From Lachnospiraceae bacterium (GTDB lineage Bacteria; Bacillota; Clostridia; Lachnospirales; Lachnospiraceae), in assembly GCA_017526985.1 (NCBI GenBank), contig JAFXQR010000033.1, positions 1-64,000 on the forward strand: a DNA stretch of 64,000 bases. The letters are read 5' to 3'. The notes under the pieces are model-generated. The model did not search any database. It saw nothing but the letters and a program-made list of their open reading frames with translations, and had not been told where the DNA came from. Positions 20,795-27,999 of the stretch are shown here, one piece after another (position 1 is the first letter of the stretch; each line of letters begins with the position of its first letter). A program made the translations under genes and the position numbers.

Positions 20795-20867
20795 TACCGA
20801 CAGAGGGATTTGAACCCACAACTTCCTCCTTGTAGGGGAGGCACTCTCCCGGTTGAGTTATGCCGGT
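20795..20867 (-). tRNA. tRNA-Val(TAC)
   Basis: Acceptor ACCGGCA/TGTCGGT, discriminator A, anticodon stem CCTCC/GGAGG with loop CCTACAA (C33), T-loop TTCAAAT. Confidence 0.85.
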
Positions 20868-20871
20868 ATAT

Positions 20872-20998
20872 TGCAGTCAGACAACCGAATGTCTATGTGA
20901 ACGGTTTCTTCTGAGGTGCGACCTCATACTTCCCCTTGGTGATGTTCACCTACCTACCCCATATAGGCCTGTCCCTTTGGACATCGACTGCATTTTTG
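20872..20998 (-). ncRNA. structured spacer RNA in array 3
   Basis: The spacer before tRNA-Val can fold into nested stems on the minus strand: TGCAGTC/GACTGCA at the ends, GATGTC/GACATT inside, then GTGAAC/GTTCAC, with the hairpin GAGGT/ACCTC. Two short ORFs overlap it. Role unknown. Confidence 0.35.
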
Positions 20999-21044
20999 AC
21001 TGCACCTTAAACTCCGCACCACCAGAATATCTGGTGCAACCAAG

Positions 21045-21117
21045 TGGAATCGGTGGGAGTTGAACCCGCTACCCTCTGCTTGCAAGGCAGATGCTCTACC
21101 AGTTGAGCTACGACCCC
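21045..21117 (-). tRNA. tRNA-Ala(TGC)
   Basis: Acceptor GGGGTCG/CGATTCC, discriminator A, anticodon loop CTTGCAA, T-loop TTCAACT. Confidence 0.92.
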
Positions 21118-21326
21118 ATATTTTTGTACCGATAGCCCTCGCTATGGAATTTATTGCCCGTGTCCCGAATAGAACGGGATCCTCACTTTGGCCGTCGCAC
21201 AGGGCTTTTTACGCAAGTAGCGAACTTACGGCTCGGTTTTTGTTCCGACGAGCTCTTTTCGGAACCGCCGGTATTGCAATACCGGCAGCCAACCTCACAA
21301 CCCCATAACAACGGTTATCGATACAA
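21118..21326 (-). other. hairpin-rich spacer in array 3
   Basis: No tRNA of normal form. Contains a perfect 20-base palindrome (GCCGGTATTG and its complement), hairpins GTTCCG/CGGAAC and GTAAGT/ACTTGC, and an isolated T-arm (TCCCG/CGGGA, loop TTCTATT). An Ala-rich reading frame of about 28 codons crosses it but lacks a convincing start. Confidence 0.4.
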
Positions 21327-21399
21327 TGCCTCGTATTGGTGTCGGACCAATCTCTTCTGCTCTTCAGGCAGGCGCTGTCACCGGTTCAGCTGACGAGGC
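21327..21399 (-). tRNA. tRNA-Phe(GAA)
   Basis: Acceptor GCCTCGT/ACGAGGC, discriminator A, anticodon loop CTGAAGA, T-arm ATTGG/CCAAT with loop TCCGACA. Confidence 0.87.
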
Positions 21400-21549
21400 T
21401 GGGAAAAGTCAGAATCTGCTTCTCCCGTACTAAATCGTTTGTTCATTTTTCAATGTTCGTCCTTTCGAATTTTTCTTGCTTTTTTTTTCGCTCCGCAGGT
21501 GCCTGTTCTGCAGAGCCGGTATCTATTTTATTATTGTGGCTTTCGCCAG

Positions 21550-21622
21550 CTCCTCCGACAGGACTTGAACCTGCGACAAGACGGTTAACAGCCGCCTGCT
21601 CTACCAACTGAGCTACAGAGGA
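21550..21622 (-). tRNA. tRNA-Asn(GTT)
   Basis: Acceptor TCCTCTG/CGGAGGA, discriminator G, anticodon stem GGCGG/CCGTC with loop CTGTTAA, T-loop TTCAAGT. First tRNA of array 3, nine bases after the terminator. Confidence 0.92.
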
Positions 21623-21630
21623 ATATTCAT

Positions 21631-21663
21631 AAAAAATGGGAGCCGGTTCTCTTTTTCGGCTCC
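21631..21663 (-). terminator. attenuator terminator of array 3
   Basis: GGGAGCCG / CGGCTCCC stem followed by ATTTTTT on the minus strand, between the 58-codon leader ORF and tRNA-Asn. The 5' arm can alternatively pair with CGG...CCC at 21736-21744 inside the leader ORF, a weaker candidate antiterminator. Confidence 0.75.
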
Positions 21664-21701
21664 CACAAAAGAAACTATGTTGCTTTTCGCATCATATCCT
21701 T

Positions 21702-21878
21702 CTATGTTCGCCTATCCCTTTCTTCCTTATTTGTCGGGTATCCGGGGGTCGCATTTTTGGCATCAAAAACATAACCGGCTTTTACATAATCGGCTACAAA
21801 TCCAGCGCACACAAAACCAGACTGCCCCTGCAGTGCGGTATTTGCAATATTCATTTGTGTGGTTATAGACTGTAACAT
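21702..21878 (-). CDS. array 3 leader peptide (58 aa)
   Basis: ATG at 21878 with AAGGTAAAGCAA upstream, stop at 21702. Residues 21-53 contain 5 Ala, 4 Gly, 4 Val, 3 Phe, 3 Tyr, 3 Lys, 2 Asn, 2 Pro, 2 Glu and 1 Cys (29 of 33), all amino acids of array 3, and no Leu, Ser, Arg, Gln, His, Trp or Ile. The first 20 residues do not follow the pattern. It lies between the phage promoter motif at 21926 and the terminator at 21631. It is read as an attenuation leader; it could instead be a small protein of unknown function. Confidence 0.65.
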   Translation of the reverse strand: MLQSITTQMNIANTALQGQSGFVCAGFVADYVKAGYVFDAKNATPGYPTNKEERDRRT

Positions 21879-21925
21879 TTGCTTTACCTTACCTCGATCT
21901 GCTTGTTATTGTTTTCGCATCTATA

Positions 21926-21950
21926 CATATATGAAAAATAATTTTTAACT
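21926..21950 (-). promoter_or_regulatory. phage promoter motif of array 3
   Basis: AGTTAAAAATTATTTTTCAT then ATATG on the minus strand, about 50 bp before the array 3 leader ORF. Confidence 0.75.
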
Positions 21951-22069
21951 CCGTTTTTCACCCTGGCTTTTACCGAACATGCATCTTTTTTATGGATCGG
22001 AAGCCTTATGGTTTTAAGAGTGATCATCATTTTTCATAATCTGTTTCTCATCCTTACACTTGTATATGG

Positions 22070-22092
22070 GAGCGGTTCTTTTCCGCGTCCAT
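22070..22092 (-). repeat. family B hairpin element (leader)
   Basis: Minus-strand GGACGCGG, AAAAGAA, CCGCTCCC immediately downstream of the promoter motif at 22095-22118; same position relative to the promoter as the copy at 18749-18774. Confidence 0.6.
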
Positions 22093-22094
22093 AG

Positions 22095-22118
22095 TTATAT
22101 GAAAAATAATATTTCACT
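22095..22118 (-). promoter_or_regulatory. phage promoter motif
   Basis: AGTGAAATATTATTTTTCAT then ATAA on the minus strand, a second promoter upstream of array 3. Confidence 0.72.
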
Positions 22119-22135
22119 TTATTTGCATAAAAAAA

Positions 22136-22182
22136 TGGGAAGTGCTTCGCTCACATCAAAATGTGAAGGACAGGCACTTCCC
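22136..22182 (-). terminator. intrinsic terminator
   Basis: GGGAAGTGC / GCACTTCCC stem with an inner CACAT/ATGTG hairpin, followed on the minus strand by seven T residues. It insulates array 3 from transcription coming from the right. Confidence 0.75.
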
Positions 22183-22228
22183 TCTGATCATCATAATACA
22201 ACATAGCGCCAACGATGTCAACGGTTTT

Positions 22229-22250
22229 TTGAAAAAATAATTCATATATT
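22229..22250 (+). promoter_or_regulatory. phage promoter motif (plus strand)
   Basis: TTGAAAAAATAATTCATATA in plus orientation, 51 bp before the plus-strand gene at 22301. Confidence 0.65.
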
Positions 22251-22300
22251 GAAAAAGAAGTGTAAAATTGTTATATTTGCATTAAGGGAGTGCAAGTATA

Positions 22301-22618
22301 ATGATTGATATAAACGAAAAAGAGAATATCACAATCTATTCTGGGTATGGTTTTTCTGCCAAGATTCGAAATTATGAAAATCCTATAACTCATACAGCCA
22401 GAAAAGATGTTTCCATTGATGCGGAAAATCGTTTAATCGGAATTAAATACTTGGAAAATAAAGATGAGTTTATGATTTCCTTCCCAAGTATTCCAATTAA
22501 ATCCGACTTGTTTACGATACTAAACCAGGAAATCGAAAAAGCTGAGTGTTTTGTTACTGAAACGAACGAAATAATAAAAAAAAACAACGAATATAATATA
22601 GACGATTTTGAATTATAA
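22301..22618 (+). CDS. hypothetical protein
   Basis: 105 residues, start MIDINEKENITIYSGYGFSA, beta-rich then an acidic helix. A ribosome site AAGGGAG precedes it, a plus-strand promoter motif lies upstream and a terminator follows, so it is a single-gene unit. No family recognised. Confidence 0.7.
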   Translation: MIDINEKENITIYSGYGFSAKIRNYENPITHTARKDVSIDAENRLIGIKYLENKDEFMISFPSIPIKSDLFTILNQEIEKAECFVTETNEIIKKNNEYNIDDFEL

Positions 22619-22645
22619 AAAGGTTGAATGGTTATAACCTTTTTA
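22617..22645. terminator. bidirectional terminator
   Basis: AAAGGTT / AACCTTT stem with A-rich and T-rich flanks between the convergent genes 22301-22618 (+) and the minus-strand gene ending at 22643. Confidence 0.65.
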
Positions 22646-23026
22646 TTCTATTTCGTGATCGCTCGTCATTTCGTAATCATTCTCCGGATCCACCGGATAG
22701 TGCCCGTCGTCACCCCCGGCCCATATCGCAACCTTTGGCGCTCTCCATACATTTTCATCATTCTCTGCCTGTCGATTCTGAATGCTTTTGATCGCTTTGG
22801 CAAGCCGTTCACCTTCAAACCCACGCCATTCACTATTTTTTCCGGGGCCGTCTGTATAAGTCGGATCCATCTTGACCATATAATTCTTGATGCAATATTG
22901 GTCTTCTGGCAAAAGTTCCGGCAGAAGATTGTTGTATGCGATCACAGCCTTCTGAAATGTGTGATAGCAGAATGCTTTTTATCGTTCTTTGTCGCCATCA
23001 TTGAGTTCCTGTTCATGCACCCGCAT
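22643..23026 (-). pseudogene. hypothetical gene interrupted by a TAA codon
   Basis: A coding-like frame runs from ATG 23026 to 22643, but a TAA codon at 22979-22981 splits it after 15 codons (MRVHEQELNDGDKER). The frame continues with coding-like sequence (KAFCYHTFQKAVIAYNN...). A GTG at 22945 could start the last 100 residues, but its ribosome site is poorly placed. The downstream part contains NSEWRGFEGERLAKAIKSI. Either a recent nonsense mutation, or a shorter gene with a weak start. Function unknown. Confidence 0.5.
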
Positions 23027-23030
23027 CTCC

Positions 23031-23456
23031 TTATAGGTCATACTCTTCTTTTTCTTTAAGACCAAGATCTTCTGAAATGCTTCTAAAGCAGCTCCAAAGC
23101 CCACGAGTGTCATAATCACAGCCCATTTCTCTCATGGAATCCACTTCGTTTGCTGATAATTTTCGGATCGTTTCCGGATCTAATTCCGGAACTTCTTCTA
23201 ACTCCAGAACAAATTCGCAGTATTCTGCCCATTGCTTGCAGATATAGCTCTGATGATTTATAATCTCTATTTCACGGTGAAGCTTTTCTATGAGCTCCGC
23301 AGGAATAATGATCCGTTCTTTCTGAAATTCAATACCCCGGTCGTGATTTAATACGATCTCTTTGCTTTTTCCGAATTCGGTTTTCATCGTCCCGCTGTAA
23401 TCTGAAAAACCGTTAAACTGCAGTGGGATAAAGATAATCTCGTCCTCTATTTTCAT
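23031..23456 (-). CDS. hypothetical acidic protein
   Basis: 141 residues, start MKIEDEIIFIPLQFNGFSDY. Beta-rich N-terminal half and an acidic helical C-terminal half ending LGLKEKEEYDL. No family recognised. Part of the minus-strand run 22.6-26.5 kb. Confidence 0.7.
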   Translation of the reverse strand: MKIEDEIIFIPLQFNGFSDYSGTMKTEFGKSKEIVLNHDRGIEFQKERIIIPAELIEKLHREIEIINHQSYICKQWAEYCEFVLELEEVPELDPETIRKLSANEVDSMREMGCDYDTRGLWSCFRSISEDLGLKEKEEYDL

Positions 23457-23517
23457 TCACATCTCCTTATCTTTTTCGTCGCCAAGAGACACAGAAGAGA
23501 TCTCATTAAGTGCTTTT

Positions 23518-24318
23518 CTATATTTCCTTTTCTTCTTCTACGTCTCCATCTTCGATAGACGCCTCTTCGGCACGATCCTGGCTGCAGAAAGCTTCAAAAT
23601 CGTCCGTAAGCTTAACAACCTGCTGCAGTTCTTTTCTTGTAAAAATGCTTGCTGCGTCTTTCAGATTACCGAGCTCGTAGTTAAAATATGTAATGGATCC
23701 GGAATTTCGATCTTTTACATACCCATCAAAAGGAAGATCGCCGGGGTCGTATACATCATACTCCTCACCATCACAAGGTGTGCATCCCCAGCCATAGGTT
23801 TCAAGAACAATATCATCATATTGATCTGTCTCTGCGATCTTTATCAGATCGTCATAGGAAAGGTCTCTGATGCTTGTTAAAGAACCGTTCCACATAATCT
23901 TTGTGGTTACCAGATTCGTGCCGCCGAATGTAGTAGCCCATTTCCACTGTTCATCTTTGTGGTCGTCCCTGCCATAGAGAACATCTCCGGCCGGCTTAAA
24001 AAACATGGTTCTTTTTCCAAACTCTTCCAGTGTGGAAGGATTTATCGCATTTGCTTCGAGAATCTCTTTTAATTCTCCAATCGTTTGCACATCCCCGAAG
24101 TGATCATTCTCATTCTCATTAACAAATTCAAGAATGGATCTGCGAAGATCCATATGAAATTTATAAAATGTAACATGAAACATATTGTTGTTTTCTGCAA
24201 TTTTTGCATCATCGCAGTATTGCTGCAGAACTTTTGTAACTACTTCTTCCGGCAGATCATAACTATGTGTCTGAACAAAGTCATTGACCAGGTTATCGAG
24301 TATTTTCTGTGCATCCAT
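23518..24318 (-). CDS. hypothetical protein
   Basis: 266 residues, start MDAQKILDNLVNDFVQTHS, helical N-terminus and a mixed C-terminal half ending in a very acidic tail (EEASIEDGDVEEEKEI). No recognised domain. It lies 2 bp after the next gene's stop in the same run. Confidence 0.72.
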   Translation of the reverse strand: MDAQKILDNLVNDFVQTHSYDLPEEVVTKVLQQYCDDAKIAENNNMFHVTFYKFHMDLRRSILEFVNENENDHFGDVQTIGELKEILEANAINPSTLEEFGKRTMFFKPAGDVLYGRDDHKDEQWKWATTFGGTNLVTTKIMWNGSLTSIRDLSYDDLIKIAETDQYDDIVLETYGWGCTPCDGEEYDVYDPGDLPFDGYVKDRNSGSITYFNYELGNLKDAASIFTRKELQQVVKLTDDFEAFCSQDRAEEASIEDGDVEEEKEI

Positions 24319-24320
24319 TT

Positions 24321-24821
24321 TTATTCCATCTCCTTTACATCTTTTTCGATCATTTCATGCAGTTTGATCGCCTGACTGATCTTATCCATCACATCCGAAA
24401 GTGCTTTCCAGACCTCCGGACGAGCATTTGCATTAAACAAAGGTTCATCATTATTTTCGCCGATCTCAATACCATATCGTTTGAGTATCTTCTTAAAAGC
24501 TTTATCAACGACATCGTATTCGTCCTGGCTGCCAAGAACATCATATTTAAGAGCTTCCAAAGCCTCCATTTTTGCAATAAAGGCCCCGGGATGCTCAAAA
24601 CCATCTCCGCTAACATACTCTTCCGTATCTGCGGAAAATGTTGTCGGTTCCCATCTTTTCAGATCTTCGACAAAATTCCGATATGCCTCGTCATAACTGA
24701 TCGCAGCATCTTTAAAAGCCAAATTATCCTTTATCTTCTCGTGGATATGCGCATTCTGTAATGCCCAGTCATAACAGTCAGATCGATAGACATCACCATA
24801 ATTATTCTTTGCAAGAAACAT
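24321..24821 (-). CDS. hypothetical helical protein
   Basis: 166 residues, start MFLAKNNYGDVYRSDCYDWA. All-helical, acidic, no recognised domain. Closely spaced with its neighbours, probably co-transcribed from the promoter at 26529. Confidence 0.7.
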   Translation of the reverse strand: MFLAKNNYGDVYRSDCYDWALQNAHIHEKIKDNLAFKDAAISYDEAYRNFVEDLKRWEPTTFSADTEEYVSGDGFEHPGAFIAKMEALEALKYDVLGSQDEYDVVDKAFKKILKRYGIEIGENNDEPLFNANARPEVWKALSDVMDKISQAIKLHEMIEKDVKEME

Positions 24822-24841
24822 AGTCTTCTCCTTATTGTTGT

Positions 24842-26476
24842 TTACAGATCGTAGTCATCGTCCAGATCTTTATATTCATCTTTTTCAAACTCGGATTCCA
24901 TTATTTTGGCTCTTTCAAACCATATATCTACCATTTTCTTGACATCGGAATACTCATATTCGTCGGCAATCGCATACTCGGAGTCTCTTGAACATGCCCC
25001 CTGGTGGAATCGATACCATCCGATAAAGTCATCACATAAAGCATACTGATCCGAGACAATGGTAAAAGTCTTATCTCCGAAGCATACTTTATCTCCGATC
25101 TGCAAATCCTCCATATCTGTGATCTTCAAAGCAAGACGAACACCAAGATATTTATCTACTTTAGCGCAGCCGTGAAAATTTCCATCTGTACCACGAACGC
25201 AAGCCGCCACTTTGTCATAAAAAGCATTTCGATCAGAGTATGGAGAACGGAGCCACCATGCTTTATGTGAACTCAGTTCTTCCTTCTCCATCTTCAAAAA
25301 ATCTTTATCAATGCTGGCCGCTTCTTCTGTGGAAAGAAGTGTTGCGTTCTCAATATTAGAGATATCCAGCCTTTTGGCATTGCTGTCTATTTTAACTTTT
25401 TTTACGTCCTCTGCTCTGCCGTTTCTATTTCCGGAGATCTCATCGATCTTTTGCACCATATCTGTAAAAGACAGATCATGCCACACTTTTTCAAAGATTT
25501 CAAACGACATATCTTTATTCTCTGAATAAAGATGGAAAGTTCCATTCTCTATACCTTTACCATCACTCCAGATCTTAAATGGATACCCATTGATCAGATA
25601 GTCCATTGTATCATATACGGTAGATCCGTTATAAATCTCAGAAAGTTTTTCTTTTACAGAGACTTTATTCTCGGTATCCATCGTGCTGAAACTATATAAT
25701 ACTGTTCTGCCGGTATTCCCGCCAAGAGTAAGATCAAGATAAGTGTTAAAATCTTCAACAACTTTTATAACGGGATGTTCCATACGGAACTGTATTTCAT
25801 TTTGCTGTGCAAACCACTGATCTATTCTTTCTTTTGCTTTGGATTCTTCATAACTATCTTCACGATGTAGCTTATATCGGCAATCCGAAACGATCTTATC
25901 ACAAAGCGCATACTGATCGGAAACAATCGTAAAATCATATTCTCCAAACTGTAATTTGTCGCCCACTTTTAGATCAGAGGACGACAGATCGGAGATATGC
26001 AAAGCAGGTCTTAACCCTTCATTGCTATAAGCGTTGTAACCGATTTCGTTAATATGACCGGTTCTTCCACTTACCGTCGTCACAAGGTCATCGATATAAC
26101 CAGGCGAGCAAAGATACCAGGCGTATTCGTGCCAATAATTAGACTCAAGTTCTTCTTGTGGGACCGATGCTTTTAAAAGCTCCGGATTCATCTGCTTTAC
26201 CTCTGCTAATGAGAGCAAGCCGGCACCAAGAACCTTTGGAAGCTGTGGATCTTTTTCCCCATACATTCTTTTTAGTGTTTCTTTCATAAACTGCTCTTCC
26301 GCAATTTCCAAGGCCTCCGGTGTGCTCGTTGAGAAGCTTTCCTTGATTGCCTGAAGATACAGCTTCAGACTCTCCGGATATTGTTTTTCCTTTTTGCTTT
26401 TTACGAGATCCTGGTAGATCTTTTTCATTTCTTTATTTGAAGTATCTTTAAAAAGATATTTAAGATTCATCCTCAT
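24842..26476 (-). CDS. protein with two permuted DUF6273-like modules
   Basis: 544 residues from ATG 26476, chosen because AAAGGAATTACAAAG precedes it. Module 1: LLSLAEVKQMN, AWYLCSPGYIDD, GLRPALHISD, then FGEYDFTIVSDQYALCDKI and a YEES...RIDQWFA end. Module 2: TLLSTEEAASID, AWWLRSPYSDR, GVRLALKI, FGDKTFTIVSDQYALCDDF, YEYSDVKKMVDIWFE. As in 13228-14250, the order of the two DUF6273 halves is swapped relative to the usual domain. No signal peptide; role unknown. Confidence 0.75.
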   Translation of the reverse strand: MRMNLKYLFKDTSNKEMKKIYQDLVKSKKEKQYPESLKLYLQAIKESFSTSTPEALEIAEEQFMKETLKRMYGEKDPQLPKVLGAGLLSLAEVKQMNPELLKASVPQEELESNYWHEYAWYLCSPGYIDDLVTTVSGRTGHINEIGYNAYSNEGLRPALHISDLSSSDLKVGDKLQFGEYDFTIVSDQYALCDKIVSDCRYKLHREDSYEESKAKERIDQWFAQQNEIQFRMEHPVIKVVEDFNTYLDLTLGGNTGRTVLYSFSTMDTENKVSVKEKLSEIYNGSTVYDTMDYLINGYPFKIWSDGKGIENGTFHLYSENKDMSFEIFEKVWHDLSFTDMVQKIDEISGNRNGRAEDVKKVKIDSNAKRLDISNIENATLLSTEEAASIDKDFLKMEKEELSSHKAWWLRSPYSDRNAFYDKVAACVRGTDGNFHGCAKVDKYLGVRLALKITDMEDLQIGDKVCFGDKTFTIVSDQYALCDDFIGWYRFHQGACSRDSEYAIADEYEYSDVKKMVDIWFERAKIMESEFEKDEYKDLDDDYDL

Positions 26477-26528
26477 CTTTGTAATTCCTTTTAATCTTAT
26501 TGTCCGTGATACATATTTGTAGCTACAA

Positions 26529-26550
26529 CTATATGAAAAATAAAAATAGA
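26529..26550 (-). promoter_or_regulatory. phage promoter motif (degenerate)
   Basis: TTTTTCATATAG core on the minus strand about 53 bp before the ATG at 26476; A/T-rich upstream half differs from consensus. Confidence 0.55.
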
Positions 26551-26573
26551 AAAAGAGGTGAAAATTCACCTCA
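26548..26573 (-). terminator. intrinsic terminator
   Basis: GAGGTGA / TCACCTC stem followed by TTTTTC on the minus strand, after the DUF3592-like gene. Confidence 0.75.
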
Positions 26574-26578
26574 AATTC

Positions 26579-26959
26579 TTATAGTTCTCTGGTTGTAATA
26601 AAACTGCAGGCTCCGCATCCGACCAGGCAAACAGATAAAACACCGCCTACGATCATCGAAGTCAGATCATAAGCCGTATTCCAGCCCGGATCTGCTTCTT
26701 TATATCGGATCATAATAGTATCGTCTTTGTGATAAATATGTTCCGATACATAAGTCCCGGAATACGACTGTCCGCCCATCTGAAAAGAGTAGGTGTATTT
26801 ATAGCGGTGAGACTCATCATGGTTCTCTCCAAGATCCCAGATGCTGTCGATTTTACCCTCTGTGGTATTATCCAGATAGCAGGCAGGATACACCAGAAGA
26901 TAAAGGATAAGCCCAACTCCGATCAAGATATAAGCGAAAGGAAAGAATCGGACGCCCAT
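26579..26959 (-). CDS. DUF3592-like membrane protein
   Basis: 126 residues with an N-terminal hydrophobic segment (AYILIGVGLILYLLVYPAC), an extracytoplasmic beta domain (YTYSFQMGGQSYSGTYV, then DTIMIRYKEADPGWNTA) and a C-terminal hydrophobic segment (IVGGVLSVCLVGCGACSF), the layout of DUF3592 proteins. The start at ATG 26959 is preferred over an upstream GTG because AGGAGG lies eight bases before it. Function of the family is unknown. Confidence 0.75.
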   Translation of the reverse strand: MGVRFFPFAYILIGVGLILYLLVYPACYLDNTTEGKIDSIWDLGENHDESHRYKYTYSFQMGGQSYSGTYVSEHIYHKDDTIMIRYKEADPGWNTAYDLTSMIVGGVLSVCLVGCGACSFITTREL

Positions 26960-26971
26960 CTGGACCACCTC

Positions 26972-27415
26972 CTATTTGTATAACTGATATTTTTTACTGA
27001 TCTGATGGGCGATCTCATCCGGCAGCGGACGAAATCCGATACAGGTAAGTGTCCGGCCTACTCCGTTTTCATCAAATTCTTCCGGTGTGAGTTCAGTCAG
27101 GCAGTTGTCTCGGATCAGAAAGAAATCAATACCCTCTTCCAGATCAAGATCTTCTGCCATAGCTACCGCTTTCATCAGCTGATTTTTGTTCTTTGCCTCA
27201 CAGATCGTCTTGGTGAAGCTGCCATTGATCCAGTCTTCGTATACATCTTTCCGGATGACGGTCTCTACGATATGGCAATCCCCGTGTATCTCACCGGAGA
27301 TACTGCCGAATTTTACAGCAGTAGACAGAAACGCCATGCTGGCGTGGCTTACCTGGGCTGCCAGTTTCCCGGGGGACATATTCAGATCTTTTCTTGCTAT
27401 GATCAACTGTCGCAT
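26972..27415 (-). CDS. peptidyl-tRNA hydrolase, Pth2 type
   Basis: 147 residues with the Pth2 (PF01981) signature: RQLIIARKDLNMSPGKLAAQVSHASMAFL, then FTKTICEAKNKNQL, the RDNCLTEL segment and RTLTCIGFRPLPDEI. Pth2 enzymes, typical of archaea and eukaryotes and of some phages and bacteria, release tRNA from aborted peptidyl-tRNA. Next to large tRNA arrays this suggests recycling of tRNA during infection. The start codon overlaps the stop of 27415-27825 by one base. Confidence 0.88.
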   Translation of the reverse strand: MRQLIIARKDLNMSPGKLAAQVSHASMAFLSTAVKFGSISGEIHGDCHIVETVIRKDVYEDWINGSFTKTICEAKNKNQLMKAVAMAEDLDLEEGIDFFLIRDNCLTELTPEEFDENGVGRTLTCIGFRPLPDEIAHQISKKYQLYK

Positions 27416-27825
27416 TATTCGATTTCTTTCCCTTTCTCGTACTCATCAATCTTCGATAATCCAAAGTTCAAAAGACGATCATAATGATCTTTGTCGAAAA
27501 TATCCTTTGGCCCAAAGTTTAGTTCAAAATCTCCACCGCCTTCTGTATACATACCAATGGAAATCTTATCCATAGGAACCTTATCCCAATAAATATGAAA
27601 GCCGCACTCAAGCTCGCTATCCAGCAGATTTTCTGCGGTATATTTCCCATTCAGAGATGGTTGGTTTGCGATGTCCAGCTTTTCAAAAATCCCGGCCGGG
27701 ATCTCGTTAAAACCGACGGTATTTAATGCCCATTCCCAACTCATAACTTCAAAGCAGTTGCGTTCTCCTTTTCCGGAGAATATATCAAGCAGTGTATCCT
27801 GCTCTTCGTTTGTTAAGAACCCCAT
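27415..27825 (-). CDS. hypothetical protein
   Basis: 136 residues, start MGFLTNEEQDTLLDIFSGKG. Mixed helix and strand, acidic; no recognised family. First gene of the unit with Pth2, translationally coupled to it, with a promoter motif 46 bp upstream. Confidence 0.72.
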   Translation of the reverse strand: MGFLTNEEQDTLLDIFSGKGERNCFEVMSWEWALNTVGFNEIPAGIFEKLDIANQPSLNGKYTAENLLDSELECGFHIYWDKVPMDKISIGMYTEGGGDFELNFGPKDIFDKDHYDRLLNFGLSKIDEYEKGKEIE

Positions 27826-27870
27826 ATGAAATACCTCCTCGTTTACATTTTATTTTTATCAATATCTTAT

Positions 27871-27895
27871 ATTATATGAAAAATGATTTTTATCT
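27871..27895 (-). promoter_or_regulatory. phage promoter motif
   Basis: AGATAAAAATCATTTTTCAT then ATAAT on the minus strand, upstream of 27415-27825. Confidence 0.7.
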
Positions 27896-27897
27896 AA

Positions 27898-27932
27898 TAC
27901 AAAAAATGCCTCCGACAGACATATCGAAGGCT
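27898..27932 (-). terminator. terminator of the array 4/XRE transcript
   Basis: GCCTTCGA / TCGGAGGC stem followed by ATTTTTT on the minus strand, downstream of the XRE gene. Confidence 0.75.
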
Positions 27933-27999
27933 TCCTATAAACAATCAAAATTATTGCGCTATTCACCCAAGATCGTTCATACATTTTATGGTTTTTGCA

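Noticed and set aside
21118..21300. Ala-rich frame before tRNA-Ala as a fourth leader peptide
   Set aside because: Seven Ala in about 28 codons is suggestive, but it also has many Arg, Ser and Leu, no good start codon and no terminator.
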